Below are positions 27,432-37,478 of a stretch of 64,000 nucleotides of DNA, piece by piece. The notes beneath the pieces are model-generated. The model saw only the letters and a program-made list of their open reading frames with translations. It was not told where the DNA came from and ran no database searches. The stretch covers positions 62,001 through 126,000 of the forward strand of contig NZ_RXNQ01000011.1 of the NCBI RefSeq assembly GCF_004138205.1. Direction: 5' to 3'. Each line of letters begins with the position of its first letter. Position 1 is the stretch's first letter. Both the position numbers and the translations under genes were made by a program. Source of the DNA: Pedobacter sp. SYP-B3415. Lineage in GTDB: Bacteria; Bacteroidota; Bacteroidia; Sphingobacteriales; Sphingobacteriaceae.

Positions 27432-28316
27432 TCAGGTCAGAAACTCGAATTTATGCGGTTCGACATAAATGGTAATCTTCTGGCTCTCAGTAGGCTCCAG
27501 GAGTTCGTCATCAAGATGCGCAGCGTTTCCTTTAAAACTCATTTTGATGTTTTTCGCTTTGCAGGTATCAAAATACTGTGATTTTTTTTCGCCCGTAAGC
27601 AACGACCTGTTATAATCCAGCAACTTTTCTTTTTGTGCCTCAGGTATCAATACCACCTCAAATTCTCCATCACCGGGATCCGCTAGCGGGTTGATGGCCA
27701 GATTCGGACCTATCGAGCGGATGTTCATGATCTCTACCATGAAAAATTTGCCCGAGTGCACCGAGCCGTCAATATCAAACTCACAGTAGACCGGTTCAAA
27801 GTCGGCAATAATTTCTTCAAGCAGTTCATGTGCCCGCCTGATTTTCTCATCGGGATCGCTGATTTCCTCATGCTCGCCTTCGCTCATCTTTTTCATCAGG
27901 GCAGGGAAGACACCGATGCCAAAGCTTTCAAGAAAAAAAGACTGATCACTCACGCCTGTAATCCGGCCGAGGTCGAAGGGCTGGCACGACGAGAAGCGGG
28001 CAGGATCTTCTTCCATGGAATCGGGCGCGCCAAGCGTTTTTGCAATGTTGTTGGCTGTGCCTGCAGGGACAACAGCGAACTTCAAAACACGTCCGGCATT
28101 AGCTTCCAGTAATTCAGTCACTACCGAACGGACCGTTCCGTCTCCGCCTGCAATGACAATCAACTTATCCTCATCAGCCGAGCTTACCCAGCTGTCGTCT
28201 TCCAAAGATTCGTAGCTCGCCTCGTAACCAGCGGCCCTCATCATTTTCTTTAGATTTTCCTCAGAATGTTTATCATCTCCGGCATTCGGATTATGAAGGA
28301 TTATCGCTTTTCTCAT
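27432..28316 (-). CDS. diacylglycerol kinase-like lipid kinase
   Basis: A 294-residue DAGK-catalytic-domain protein from the ATG at 28316 (MRKAIILHNPNAGDDKHSEE); the longer frame to 28346 starts at a poorer codon. VIAGGDGTVRSVVTELL carries the nucleotide-binding GGDGT and FAVVPAGTANNIAKTLGAP the second conserved loop; MVEIMNIRSIGPNLAINPLA and DPGDGEFEVVLI complete the fold. It probably phosphorylates a diacylglycerol or sphingoid-type lipid; the substrate is not readable. Divergent from surE with 61 bp between, room for back-to-back promoters. Confidence 0.85.
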   Translation of the reverse strand: MRKAIILHNPNAGDDKHSEENLKKMMRAAGYEASYESLEDDSWVSSADEDKLIVIAGGDGTVRSVVTELLEANAGRVLKFAVVPAGTANNIAKTLGAPDSMEEDPARFSSCQPFDLGRITGVSDQSFFLESFGIGVFPALMKKMSEGEHEEISDPDEKIRRAHELLEEIIADFEPVYCEFDIDGSVHSGKFFMVEIMNIRSIGPNLAINPLADPGDGEFEVVLIPEAQKEKLLDYNRSLLTGEKKSQYFDTCKAKNIKMSFKGNAAHLDDELLEPTESQKITIYVEPHKFEFLT

Positions 28317-28377
28317 ACCTGAGCAATAAACATAACGCGAAAGCATTTGTTAGGTACTGAATAAAAAAAAGAAAGTT

Positions 28378-29103
28378 ATGAGAATCCTGATCACAAATGA
28401 TGATGGCATATATAGTCCGGGTATTTTTGCGCTCGCGAAAATAGCTTCGCGGTTTGGCGAAGTCAGGGTTGTGGCGCCCGATGTGGAACAGTCTTCTATG
28501 GGCCACGCAGTTACGCATTCCCGCCCGCTTACCTACAAAAAGTCGCCGATCGAGTTTCCCGGTATGGAAGCGTACCGGGTAAACGGAACGCCGGCAGATT
28601 GTGTAGCCCTGGGTACGCATTTGTGGGCAGATGCGGACGTCGTACTTTCAGGCATCAACATGGGTCCGAACCTTGGTAATTCGATGTGGCATTCGGGTAC
28701 ACTCGCCGCAGCAAAACAGGCGGCCCTGCTCGGCATTCGGGGTATTGCATTGAGCACACCGGTCGGTGATACCGAGCCCGATTTCGAAAGGCTTGAGCCT
28801 TTCGTGGCCGAGACACTTTCAGAACTATTAAAAAGTAAGGATCTTGGCCTCTATAATGTGAATTTTCCGCAGCAGCCCGAAGGAATTAAATGGACAAGGC
28901 AATCCGTCCGGTTGTACGACGGGACAATTATACCCGGAACCGACCCAATGGGGAGAAAACATTACTGGTTCACAGTAACGCCACTTGAGCCTGCCGAAGA
29001 GGGGACCGATCGCTGGGCTGTGGAACAAAACTTTGTCTCGATCACCCCGCTCAGGCTGGATTTGACTGATGAAGCAGAGCTACAGCGATGGCTGGAACGA
29101 TAA
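28378..29103 (+). CDS. surE: 5'/3'-nucleotidase SurE
   Basis: [20 protein letters not shown] has the metal-binding Asp-Asp pair; [34 protein letters not shown] and [20 protein letters not shown] with [19 protein letters not shown] are the SurE signatures, including the metal-ligand Asn and Ser. The enzyme removes phosphate from nucleoside monophosphates and short polyphosphate in survival conditions. 241 residues is usual. Convergent features: a hairpin terminator follows at 29113. Confidence 0.95.
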   Translation: MRILITNDDGIYSPGIFALAKIASRFGEVRVVAPDVEQSSMGHAVTHSRPLTYKKSPIEFPGMEAYRVNGTPADCVALGTHLWADADVVLSGINMGPNLGNSMWHSGTLAAAKQAALLGIRGIALSTPVGDTEPDFERLEPFVAETLSELLKSKDLGLYNVNFPQQPEGIKWTRQSVRLYDGTIIPGTDPMGRKHYWFTVTPLEPAEEGTDRWAVEQNFVSITPLRLDLTDEAELQRWLER

Positions 29104-29112
29104 GAACCGATT

Positions 29113-29175
29113 GGCTGGCAGGAAATAAGCAGCATGCGGACGCGCAGCTTTTATTCGGCGTTGCTGCCAGCCTTT
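29113..29175 (+). terminator. hairpin after surE
   Basis: GGCTGGCAG (29113-29121) pairs exactly with CTGCCAGCC (29164-29172), with an inner AAGC/GCTT hairpin in the loop and TTTC after it. The loop is long, so the score is moderate. Confidence 0.5.
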
Positions 29176-29219
29176 CATGCAATAAAATCGGTACTTTGCT
29201 TCCAGTTTACAACTAATCA

Positions 29220-31130
29220 ATGGCGCTAAAATTTCCTTCGTTTAACCATATCTTCCGGCAGCTGTTTGCAACGGCAAAACGCTTTCCTTTTGAATCTTTG
29301 ATTGCGCTGGCCGGCACCCTGGCGGCGATGATCTATACAACTGACGGCTATGGTTACCGGATCCAGGAACTGGCCTTGCGTGTTTTAATGACGGCACTTG
29401 TCGGCGGACCGCTAATGCTTGCTGTTACTTTGTTTTGTGGAAGTTCAGCGCCGCTGCTGCGCCGGGTCTGGATTTTGAAAAGCTTCGCCGCTGTTGCGGC
29501 CTCTTGTCTTTTTTTCGCTTTCAGGCCTGAGGAATACCCTCAGCACGCCGTTCAGTGCGCCCTGCTGATCCTCGCCGTACACCTGCTCGTGTCTTTTGCC
29601 CCCTTCATTAAATCAAACGATACCAGCGCCTTTTGGTATTTTAACAAGGTGCTTTGCATCAGGTTATTAACGGGCGGCCTGTACAGCGCGGTACTTGCCG
29701 CCGGACTATCGGCAGCATTTGCAGTGGTCGACAAGATTTTCTTTCATATGGACTGGCATTATCTGAGTTATATCTGGATAGCGAGCTTTGGAATCTTTAA
29801 TACCCTGTATTTTTTATCCGGCGTGCCTGACAATCCAGGTCAGGAAGCAATTTCTTCGGATTATCCCCTGGCGATTAAATTCTTCAGCCAGTATATCCTG
29901 GTGCCGTTGACTACCGTTTACCTGTTTATTCTGTTAGCTTATGAAATAAAAATCCTGATCGAGTGGCGTCTTCCTAATGGGATGGTTTCAGGGCTTGTAC
30001 TTGGTTATGCGACACTTGGTATTCTGGCCCTATTGCTTGTTTACCCTATCAGGGAAGCTTCTGGGAATAAGTGGATCAGAATTTACAGCCGCTATTTTTA
30101 TCTCTTTCTCATTCCGCTCGTTGCCCTGCTGATTGCCGCTGTAGCCAGACGTGTTGACAATTATGGGATCACACACTACCGGTATTTTCTGCTGGTCATA
30201 GCCGTATGGCTGGTATTTATTATCATCTACTTTCTGCGAAACAAGTCGGCCTCTATCAAAACGATCCCTGTTTCACTTTTCCTGATAACACTGCTTACCA
30301 TTTACGGGCCGCAAAGCGCGACCTCCCTGACGCTTTATGCGCAGCGTCATATTCTTGCTGAGCTGTTTACGCAGGAAAATAGTATAAAAGACGGCAAACT
30401 GATTCCAATCAACGAAAATACGGTAAAGGTTGAGAGGGCACTGCGGATGGCCAATACGCTGAATTATATTTTAAGAAATTACCATTTCAATGCACTCCAA
30501 CCCCTTATACATGCTGACATGGCTCAGGTCGGGGATTCTTTGCTGCGCGCGATAAAGCATAAAGATAACCACACCCCTGACACCTATACATACGCCGCAG
30601 CCAGGACAGGCTGGGTGTTTAAATATCTGAACCTGACATCGTTTCAATACCCTCATATCTCGGATAGCCAGGTAGCACAGGAATTGGTCAATACTTACCG
30701 CTACGAAACTAAACAAGATGTAAAACCGCTGCAGGGCTTTGATTATATGCTTCCCGTCGATCTCGCTGAGATAAAGAGCCAGACAGATACATTGGCTGGG
30801 TTTGCGGTAAAAAGAGAGATTGCAACCCTGCACGGTGACCAGGCAGCGCTCTACATAGGCAAAACAAAGTTCGATTTTAACCTGACTGACATGGCCAACG
30901 CGTTTATAAAACATTCAAGCCAGATGGACAAGTATTTTGATGTTCATCCGGACCATGGACCTGTCAAACAATACGTAATTCCACAACAGTTGTTGACACT
31001 GCAGCAAACAAAAGGCAACATAACCGTCCGTTTTATGCTCGAGTACCTGCAATTCGATCACGCAAAAAGAGCAGGCGTTAGCAGTCTTGGCTGGAGCGGG
31101 TGCTACCTGATTAAGATTGACAGAAATTAA
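29220..31130 (+). CDS. DUF4153 multi-spanning membrane protein
   Basis: The N-terminal ~390 residues hold about ten membrane spans (for example LIALAGTLAAMIYTTDGYGY, FILLAYEIKI, YRYFLLVIAVWLVFIIIYFL), the arrangement of DUF4153 proteins, with the family's WYFNK, ISSDYPLAIKFFSQYILVPL and HRYF-like motifs. A C-terminal ~240-residue soluble part (KDGKLIPINENTVKVERALR onward) follows. Function of the family is unknown. A mirrored gene order with surE upstream gives no hint. It converges on the DUF3072 gene. Confidence 0.85.
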   Translation: MALKFPSFNHIFRQLFATAKRFPFESLIALAGTLAAMIYTTDGYGYRIQELALRVLMTALVGGPLMLAVTLFCGSSAPLLRRVWILKSFAAVAASCLFFAFRPEEYPQHAVQCALLILAVHLLVSFAPFIKSNDTSAFWYFNKVLCIRLLTGGLYSAVLAAGLSAAFAVVDKIFFHMDWHYLSYIWIASFGIFNTLYFLSGVPDNPGQEAISSDYPLAIKFFSQYILVPLTTVYLFILLAYEIKILIEWRLPNGMVSGLVLGYATLGILALLLVYPIREASGNKWIRIYSRYFYLFLIPLVALLIAAVARRVDNYGITHYRYFLLVIAVWLVFIIIYFLRNKSASIKTIPVSLFLITLLTIYGPQSATSLTLYAQRHILAELFTQENSIKDGKLIPINENTVKVERALRMANTLNYILRNYHFNALQPLIHADMAQVGDSLLRAIKHKDNHTPDTYTYAAARTGWVFKYLNLTSFQYPHISDSQVAQELVNTYRYETKQDVKPLQGFDYMLPVDLAEIKSQTDTLAGFAVKREIATLHGDQAALYIGKTKFDFNLTDMANAFIKHSSQMDKYFDVHPDHGPVKQYVIPQQLLTLQQTKGNITVRFMLEYLQFDHAKRAGVSSLGWSGCYLIKIDRN

Positions 31131-31222
31131 CCTCCAGCAACCTTGCTATCAGCACCGTTCATCAACAATCAGATGCACTTTTAAACTGCTACCGTCATTT
31201 ATGTACTGGTTGATTGTTAGCT

Positions 31223-31250
31223 GCCCGGACCGCCTGATGACGGCCCGGGC
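31223..31250. terminator. bidirectional hairpin between convergent genes
   Basis: GCCCGG-A-CCG (31223-31232) pairs with CGG-C-CCGGGC (31241-31250), one mismatch, eight-base loop. It lies between the ends of the DUF4153 gene (31130) and the DUF3072 gene (31262). T tracts are short on both sides. Confidence 0.55.
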
Positions 31251-31261
31251 TGCAGATGAAT

Positions 31262-31525
31262 TTATTTCTGCTGATCCAGGCCGCGCCCGGTTTTCTGCTG
31301 CAGTTCTTCAATTTTTTCCGAGGCTTCGGCTTTCGTCAGTTCGTTATCTGCAGTTTCACCAGCTTCAGCAGATAATGTTTCCAGATAAGATTGCTGCGCA
31401 CCTGTCATCGGCTCATCACCGGTCTTCCAGTCTTTCGGATCTTTAATTGCATTAGAACCCATTCCGTTCTTATTTGTATCGCCATCATTTATCTGACTTT
31501 TATCCCCATTTTTCATAACTGTCAT
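31262..31525 (-). CDS. DUF3072 small acidic protein
   Basis: 87 residues; the signature DPKDWKTGDEPMTGAQQSYL and ETLSAEAGE followed by ELTKAEASEKIEELQQKTGR is that of DUF3072, small polar proteins found beside stress genes in many bacteria. Two ATGs (31525, 31516) are possible. No signal peptide or membrane segment. CTAATA-T-TATTAG sits upstream at 31532-31544 as a short inverted repeat. Confidence 0.85.
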   Translation of the reverse strand: MTVMKNGDKSQINDGDTNKNGMGSNAIKDPKDWKTGDEPMTGAQQSYLETLSAEAGETADNELTKAEASEKIEELQQKTGRGLDQQK

Positions 31526-31630
31526 TTTTGCTAATATTATTAGTATAACGTGCTATAGATAAATTTGTTTTTGAATGTCGTCCAACATTTTTTTTTACCT
31601 GGCCGGTGAAACCGGATTGCTGGCAAGCGA

Positions 31631-32320
31631 TTAAAATCCGGTGCTTACCTGAAGCTGAAAAACGTGCCGGTTCGATATGCCATCGGCCTCTTTCTGGTGC
31701 CAGAACTGATAGCCAATTTCTGTGTCGACCATTTTGCTCCAGCGATAGCCGATGCTGCCGAAGCTCCTGTTCTGGTCAAACAGGTTTGCATTGACGGCAT
31801 CCCGGTTTGTTACGTTCAGAAATATTTCATTTTGCAGGCCTGTATATAAGCCCCTGGAGAAATCTGCATTTGCCGATAGCGGAATCTGTAAACCGGCAAA
31901 AAATCTGATGCGCTGAGAAAACCGGGTTTCCGGTGCACTAACCCACCTTTGTTCCAGCCTGCACCGGAAGGTTAGCTCAGTTCTGCGGAGCGGTCTTTCA
32001 TAAAGATATTGTTCAAAAACCCGGTTCTCATGCGCAAATGAGGGTTCTGCTTCATCAAGTTCCCAGTCCGCCTTGTACGCATAACCGATCGCTATACTAT
32101 GCGTTTTAGTAATGGAATAGGAGAGTCCGCTGCGCAGCAGTAATGTTTGAAAACGCGCCAGAAAGTCTTCGCTGCGCGTCTGGATGTCTGCCAGGAGCCG
32201 GTATCGTTCTCCGAGTTTCTGCTGATGCGAAAGAAACAGCCAGCTCTGGCTGGAAACCGACTGTGCGCATGCTCCTGCGCACAGGAAGAAGCAAAAAATG
32301 CCTGTTAGGAAAATGCCCAT
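31631..32320 (-). CDS. DUF2490 outer-membrane beta-barrel-like protein
   Basis: From the ATG at 32320 a signal peptide MGIFLTGIFCFFLCAGACAQ leads into SVSSQSWLFLSHQQKLGERY, the start of the DUF2490 domain. Alternating strands with aromatic ends (IGYAYKADWELDEAEPSFAH, RIRFFAGLQIPLSAN) and the final VFQLQVSTGF fit a small barrel ending in Phe. The open frame goes back to 32479 next to the helicase stop, but those 53 residues would precede a good signal peptide and are probably not translated. Function unknown. Confidence 0.75.
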   Translation of the reverse strand: MGIFLTGIFCFFLCAGACAQSVSSQSWLFLSHQQKLGERYRLLADIQTRSEDFLARFQTLLLRSGLSYSITKTHSIAIGYAYKADWELDEAEPSFAHENRVFEQYLYERPLRRTELTFRCRLEQRWVSAPETRFSQRIRFFAGLQIPLSANADFSRGLYTGLQNEIFLNVTNRDAVNANLFDQNRSFGSIGYRWSKMVDTEIGYQFWHQKEADGISNRHVFQLQVSTGF

Positions 32321-32478
32321 TAGCCACCTTCCGCTGGCGGCGGGAAACCTGCTTTCCGGGAAGCCGTTCCGTGAATAGCGCAGCATCTCAAATGGAAACA
32401 TGCCGGGGCTTTCCATCACGGACGGATCACCGGCGGTATGGTGCAGCCGGCGCCGTCCGAAATGCCCTGATGGTAACA

Positions 32479-34032
32479 TTACATCGCTTCTTTAAGCATA
32501 TTTCTCCTGACCAGCACCTTTTGGATCATGCTTTTCAGCCGTGTTTTGTAATCTTCTTTCAGCCAGCGTGTGTAGTTAGCCGTAACATTGCCCAGGCATT
32601 TGGCGTATTGTTTTACACGATAGTCGATTTCCTTGTCCAGTTCAGTTGAAAGTGCCAGGGCCGCAACAACCGAATCGCTGTTGTCAACGCACATGGCGGC
32701 ATGCTGTCTGATCGAATCGCGGATAACATTTTTCGTTTTCTGATTGGTCGCAAGCGCGTGCTGGTAGGCCGCAAAAACATCAAACGATACTTCGAGTGTA
32801 TTTGGAAATTTGCTTTTCAGTTCTGGAGATATGTAATGAATCTCAGTTGTCGACTTGCTGATCTGGTCGTGATAGTTCTGTGGGTTTGCAAAGATTTCAT
32901 TCCAATCGGTTGGCGCATGCCAGTCGCCGAACCGCTCCACATTGTTTCCCAGGTCAATGATTTGAAAAGTCTTTTTATTGCGGTAGGTCCGCGATCCGCG
33001 GCCAACCATCTGGTGGTACAAGGTCAGGGAAGTCGTTGCCCGGTTTAAAATAACAGATTGAATGCTGGGCTCATCAAAGCCCGTCGTCAGAATAGAAATT
33101 GAAGTTAAAATGGCACCCCTGGTTTTTTTGTACCAGTTTAATATTTCCTGACGCTCGGTAGCTGATGCCTTATTGTCAAGGTGTCGGATAGGATAGCCTG
33201 CTGCATGAAAGCTCTCAAATACTATCCGGGACGCTACGATGCCGTTATTAAAGATCAGGGTCTTTTTGTTAAGAGAATGTGCCCGGTAAGCTTTCATCAA
33301 CAGATCGAGCATGCCTTCAGAGCTATACAGCTGGTCAGAACTGCTTTGGGTAAAGTCTCCATTTAAACCCGGTTTCAAGGTATTCAGCTCTACGTCGTAA
33401 GCGTAGACCTTTGGACTCGCCAGAAATCCCTGTTCAATCAGTGAAGCAATCGGTTCGCCAACGAGTAACTCTTCGTAAAATTTGTTCATCGGCAGATTTA
33501 CGTCGGCCGAAAGCGGTGTCGCTGTTACCCCGATCACAGATGCGTTTTCAAATTTGCCGAGCAATTTGTGGAAAGAGTTGTGATGCGCTTCGTCTACAAT
33601 CACCAGCCCCACATCAGATGTAGGGATCAAGCCGTCTTTGATGCGGTTTTTTAGCGTCTCAACCATGGCGACATAACACTTAAACACGTCTTTCCTGCGA
33701 ACCGTCTTTACCTGGCTGTCTATGACTTTATTGATAACGCCGGCATTTTTCAGCGCCTGTGTAGTCTGTCTGCAAAGTTCCGTTCGGTGTGTCAACACGA
33801 TCACCTTGCGTTGGTATTGCTCAATGTACCGCCGTGCAATCTCTGAGAAGACCATTGTTTTTCCGCCGCCTGTAGGCAACTGGTAAAGCAGCCGCTTCTG
33901 CCTCGTGTTGTCGGCCTTTAGTTTTGAAAATAACGAATCAATATCCTGTTGCTGATAGTAGTGTGGCTTACTCTTTTTCACCCTCGAATGCAGCGGCGAT
34001 TTGCACCGGCCTGCACCTAAAGCAAACTGCAT
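32479..34032 (-). CDS. DEAD/DEAH-box superfamily 2 helicase
   Basis: RecA-like domain 1 has HYYQQQDIDSLF as Q-motif-like start, LPTGGGKTMVFSEIA (Walker A), VLTHRTELCRQT, VDEAHHNSFH (DEAH box) and GVTATPLSAD (SAT-like motif III). Domain 2 has TLIFNNGIVAS, ILTSISILTTGFDEPSIQSV and the HQMVGRGSRTYRNKK motif VI with arginine finger. A ~120-residue C-terminal helical part follows. This layout (SSL2/RAD25-like) is common in accessory regions but also in housekeeping sets; no defence partner is adjacent. The N-terminus is uncertain: ATG at 34032, or GTG at 33981 just before KKSKPHYYQQ. Confidence 0.88.
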   Translation of the reverse strand: MQFALGAGRCKSPLHSRVKKSKPHYYQQQDIDSLFSKLKADNTRQKRLLYQLPTGGGKTMVFSEIARRYIEQYQRKVIVLTHRTELCRQTTQALKNAGVINKVIDSQVKTVRRKDVFKCYVAMVETLKNRIKDGLIPTSDVGLVIVDEAHHNSFHKLLGKFENASVIGVTATPLSADVNLPMNKFYEELLVGEPIASLIEQGFLASPKVYAYDVELNTLKPGLNGDFTQSSSDQLYSSEGMLDLLMKAYRAHSLNKKTLIFNNGIVASRIVFESFHAAGYPIRHLDNKASATERQEILNWYKKTRGAILTSISILTTGFDEPSIQSVILNRATTSLTLYHQMVGRGSRTYRNKKTFQIIDLGNNVERFGDWHAPTDWNEIFANPQNYHDQISKSTTEIHYISPELKSKFPNTLEVSFDVFAAYQHALATNQKTKNVIRDSIRQHAAMCVDNSDSVVAALALSTELDKEIDYRVKQYAKCLGNVTANYTRWLKEDYKTRLKSMIQKVLVRRNMLKEAM

Positions 34033-34373
34033 TCAGGCTGGAATGTTTTGACCAGCGCCAAATTGGTTGCAAATGAGCTGTCGTAGAAGAAGTCTCTTAT
34101 CTTTTTTATTAACTCATTGTTTGAGAGGGTCAGATTTCGCATACCTTGTATCGTTATAGAAAGATGCCTGAACATTTGCAGACGGCAAACCAGGTTGTTC
34201 CCGCATCTCTTAAATGCCGGCACTTGTGCCGTTCAGTGGCAAAATGAATAAGCTCAAACACTGAGGGAGTATTTACATTGACCAGAGATGTTATATGCCT
34301 GTTCTTAAATAATTATGGTTATCTTCAGACTTTCCTGCCGCTCAAACATAGGCCCGCTGAGGCAAATAATAAG

Positions 34374-34381
34374 TATCTTTG
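34374..34381 (+). promoter_or_regulatory. -7 element TATCTTTG before the five-PAS kinase
   Basis: TATCTTTG fits TAnnTTTG and ends 21 bases before the ATG at 34403. A -33 TTG at proper distance was not found. Confidence 0.4.
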
Positions 34382-34402
34382 TCTACGCCCATTCAAAACT
34401 GC

Positions 34403-37342
34403 ATGATTAATTCTCCGATCATCCCAATCAGCAATGACAGCTTGCTCGAGGTTCTTTCCCTGACAAAAAATGCCGTCGCCGTTTATAACAGCGAAGACCT
34501 CCATATACGTTTTGCAAGCGAATCAATGCTTGCCATGTGGGGAAAGGACCGCGGCGTGATCGGACAAACGCTGGAAGAGGCAGTTCCGGATTTGTCAGGG
34601 CAGTCATTTGGAGGCCTGCTCAGGGAAGTGTGGCGTAGCGGCGAGCCATACATTGCCCAGAATATACCTGCAAATCTCACCATAGCGGGAAAACTGCAGA
34701 CATTTTTCTTTGATGTCGAATGCCTGGCAATAGGTAATAGCAGGGACGGGACAGAATGTATATTGCATACTTCAACTGATGTAACAGCCAGGTATGCCGC
34801 TTCGCAGGAAGGGGCGGATCACGAAAAGGTTATTGCCGATAGCAATGAAGAGCTGCAACAACTCATCGAAGAGCTGACGGCAAGCAATGAAGAGATCCTT
34901 GCCGGGCAGGAAAGCCTCAGTACCGCCTATGAAGCACTTGTTATTGCAGAGGAGAAGTCAAAAGTTCTCCTCGAGACAGCTCCTGTTGCCATTGGGGTAA
35001 TCAATATGAATGATCTAACGGTCGAGCTGGCGAATAAGAGACTTCAGGAGTTATGGAATCAGCCAGATTCGCCGTTAACAGGTAAAAGCCTCCGTTCCAT
35101 TCTTCCGGATGGATATTACAATGAGCTAAAGACTATTCTGGCCACCGTACAAGCCAGCAGGACAAGCGTTTTTGGCAGCGACATTGAGGTGCTTCAGCGC
35201 GGTGCGCAAATGGGTGGTCACTTCTTCAATTTCGTTTACCAACCCGTAAAAGACAGTTCAGGAAATGTGCACAGCGTCATTATCATAGCGAATGACGTGA
35301 CTCAGCAGCGGAACGAAAAGATAGATGCAGATGCCGCCTTACTTCAGTCTTTGCTTGCCAGACAGGCAGCAGACCTCGGCATGTTTGACCTGGATGTGGT
35401 GAATGATCTGCTGACCTGGGACCGCCGCTGCAGACAGTTATTTGGCATAGAAGGGGATAAGCCTGTTTCTTACAGCCGGGACTTTATCAATGGCCTGCAT
35501 CCCGAAGACCGTGATCGTGTTATTGCTGCGGTTAACAGGGCCTATCGGAAAAGCGAGAGTAACGGGCTGTATGACATTGAATACCGGACCCTAAGCGCCG
35601 ACGGCCAGACCATGCATTGGATAAAGGCAGTGGGACAGGTGCATTTCAATGCAGAAGAGGAGCCTGTGCGCTTCATCGGAATGGTCATGGATATCACGGA
35701 AACCGTAGCGGCGCGGGAAAATTTGCAGACACTCAACCATACGCTTATTGATCGTAATGAAGCTTTCCGGCTCAGCCTTGATCAGCTACAAACGGCAAAC
35801 GCAGCGTTGAAGACCTCCAATGCAAATGTCAACAGCCTTAATGAGCTCCTCGTTGAATCAGAAACGCATTTCCGGCGCCTGGTCGAACAGGCACCTGTAG
35901 CGATCATGGTACTTCGCGGCGAAGATCTTCTTATTGAAATAGCCAATGGTCCGATGCTGGCCATTCTGCACCGGGACGACTCCATAGTAGGCCGCCCGAT
36001 TCTGGAAGGTATGCCTGAGCTACGCGGCGAACCTGCTGTCGAACTTTTATTCGAGGTGTTCCGTACCGGAAAGGAATCAAATGGCAGCGAAGTGCCTGTG
36101 CGGATGCTGACAAACGGTGAATCGAAAACACGCTATTTTAACTTCAGTTACCGTGCGCTCCTTGACGGTGGTAAGATTATCGGCGTCATGGATATAGCGG
36201 TGGAGGTGACCGACCAGGTTGAGGCCCGCATAAAGATCGAATCAATACTCGAAGATAAGGTCGTTTTGGAAAAATCGCTCCGTGCCAACGAACAAAGGCT
36301 TCAGGGGATACTGGATACCATGGCGGAAGGTGTTGGCATAACGGATGCCTCGGGAAAGATGATTTATGCCAACGCGATGGCACAGAAAATTCTCGGTATT
36401 CCCGAAAGCGAGATCCGTCAGCGAACATTTGACGATGAGCGCTGGCAAAACCTACGATTGGACGGGTCCCCTTTACCGCCGGATGAACACCCGATGGCCA
36501 TGATGATGAAAACAGGTGTGCCCATCTATGACCAGGAAATTGCCATACAACCTTCGGTCGGTGAGCGGATTTATATTTCTATAAACGCGGCTCCCCTGTT
36601 TGATGATGATGGCAGATTAAGTGGTGGCATTGGTACCTTTATGGACGTTACCAAACGCCGCAAAATTATGATGGTCAAAGATGATTTCATAAGCATAGCG
36701 AGCCACGAGTTAAAGACACCCGTCACTTCCCTGAAAGCTTCTTTGCAGCTGCTTACCAGTATGCATCATCGGGGAAAGCCGGAGACAGTTGAAAAATTAA
36801 TCGCACAGTCTAATAAAAGCCTGAACAGGCTGACCAATATGATCGATCAGTTGTTGAACGCCAACCGCATTAACCAGGGGCAATTGCAGATCTATAAAGA
36901 ACCATTTACGGTTTCAGAACTTATTGACGAATGTTGTGATCATTTAAGACTGCAGGGTGGATACGAAATCGTAACAGAAGGAACAACAGATTTTACCATC
37001 CTTGCCGACGAGCATCAGTTAAACCAGGTTTTGGTTAATCTGATTAACAATGCGCAGAAGTACGCACCTGAATCCAGGAGAATCGTGGTGCGTGTTGACA
37101 AGATCAATGACATGGTGAAAATCAGCGTGACTGATTTTGGCCCCGGCATTCCAGCAGACAGGGTGCCTCATTTGTTTGACCGGTACTACCGTGCCGACCA
37201 TGGTGGCTCGAAATTTTCGGGACTCGGACTTGGGCTGTATATCTGCGCTGAAATCATCCGCAAACATAACGGTGAAATTGGGGTCGAAACTGAACCCGGC
37301 AAGGGAAGTACCTTCTGGTTTGCGATCCCTGCTGAGGGATAA
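34403..37342 (+). CDS. multi-PAS sensor histidine kinase
   Basis: The ATG at 34403 (MINSPIIPISNDSLLEVLSL) gives 979 residues; the frame opens earlier only at a TTG. Five PAS domains in a row (roughly 15-135, 185-300, 315-435, 485-600 and 625-740) are separated by coiled coils (EELQQLIEELTASNEEILAG; LNHTLIDRNEAFRLSLDQLQ). Then HisKA with DDFISIASHELKTPVTSLKA and HATPase with QVLVNLINNAQKYA, DFGPGIPADR and FSGLGLGLYICAEI. No membrane span, so a cytoplasmic sensor. No receiver lies next to it. PAS 2 and PAS 4 are similar (LLETAPVAIGVINMNDLTVE; VEQAPVAIMVLRGEDLLIEI), a sign of internal duplication. Confidence 0.93.
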   Translation: MINSPIIPISNDSLLEVLSLTKNAVAVYNSEDLHIRFASESMLAMWGKDRGVIGQTLEEAVPDLSGQSFGGLLREVWRSGEPYIAQNIPANLTIAGKLQTFFFDVECLAIGNSRDGTECILHTSTDVTARYAASQEGADHEKVIADSNEELQQLIEELTASNEEILAGQESLSTAYEALVIAEEKSKVLLETAPVAIGVINMNDLTVELANKRLQELWNQPDSPLTGKSLRSILPDGYYNELKTILATVQASRTSVFGSDIEVLQRGAQMGGHFFNFVYQPVKDSSGNVHSVIIIANDVTQQRNEKIDADAALLQSLLARQAADLGMFDLDVVNDLLTWDRRCRQLFGIEGDKPVSYSRDFINGLHPEDRDRVIAAVNRAYRKSESNGLYDIEYRTLSADGQTMHWIKAVGQVHFNAEEEPVRFIGMVMDITETVAARENLQTLNHTLIDRNEAFRLSLDQLQTANAALKTSNANVNSLNELLVESETHFRRLVEQAPVAIMVLRGEDLLIEIANGPMLAILHRDDSIVGRPILEGMPELRGEPAVELLFEVFRTGKESNGSEVPVRMLTNGESKTRYFNFSYRALLDGGKIIGVMDIAVEVTDQVEARIKIESILEDKVVLEKSLRANEQRLQGILDTMAEGVGITDASGKMIYANAMAQKILGIPESEIRQRTFDDERWQNLRLDGSPLPPDEHPMAMMMKTGVPIYDQEIAIQPSVGERIYISINAAPLFDDDGRLSGGIGTFMDVTKRRKIMMVKDDFISIASHELKTPVTSLKASLQLLTSMHHRGKPETVEKLIAQSNKSLNRLTNMIDQLLNANRINQGQLQIYKEPFTVSELIDECCDHLRLQGGYEIVTEGTTDFTILADEHQLNQVLVNLINNAQKYAPESRRIVVRVDKINDMVKISVTDFGPGIPADRVPHLFDRYYRADHGGSKFSGLGLGLYICAEIIRKHNGEIGVETEPGKGSTFWFAIPAEG

Positions 37343-37413
37343 CTGTTGCAGCCGAAAAATTGAACTGAGCGCCGGGCACGCGGGAAAAACCGCTGATTGC
37401 CTTATTCCAAGGA

Positions 37414-37465
37414 TAAAACCACATTAAAATGTGATTGCCCTACCCGGCAAAGGCATCTACTTTTG
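37414..37465 (+). promoter_or_regulatory. twin promoter 1 with palindromic operator
   Basis: AAAACC (37415-37420) runs into CACATT-AA-AATGTG (37420-37433), an inverted repeat with 6-base arms. TTG (37435-37437) and TACTTTTG (37458-37465) follow at 20-base spacing and form a Bacteroidota promoter; a run of eight A precedes the ATG at 37479. The same arrangement is at 42683-42733. Confidence 0.65.
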
Positions 37466-37478
37466 CAGAAAAAAAATC

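Noticed and set aside
32479..34032. Defence-system helicase
   Set aside because: No nuclease, methyltransferase or other defence partner is adjacent; the gene is a plain SF2 helicase in its visible context.
34017..34223. 68-codon ORF upstream of the helicase
   Set aside because: Overlaps the helicase start in another frame, with no family pattern or signal; a chance frame.
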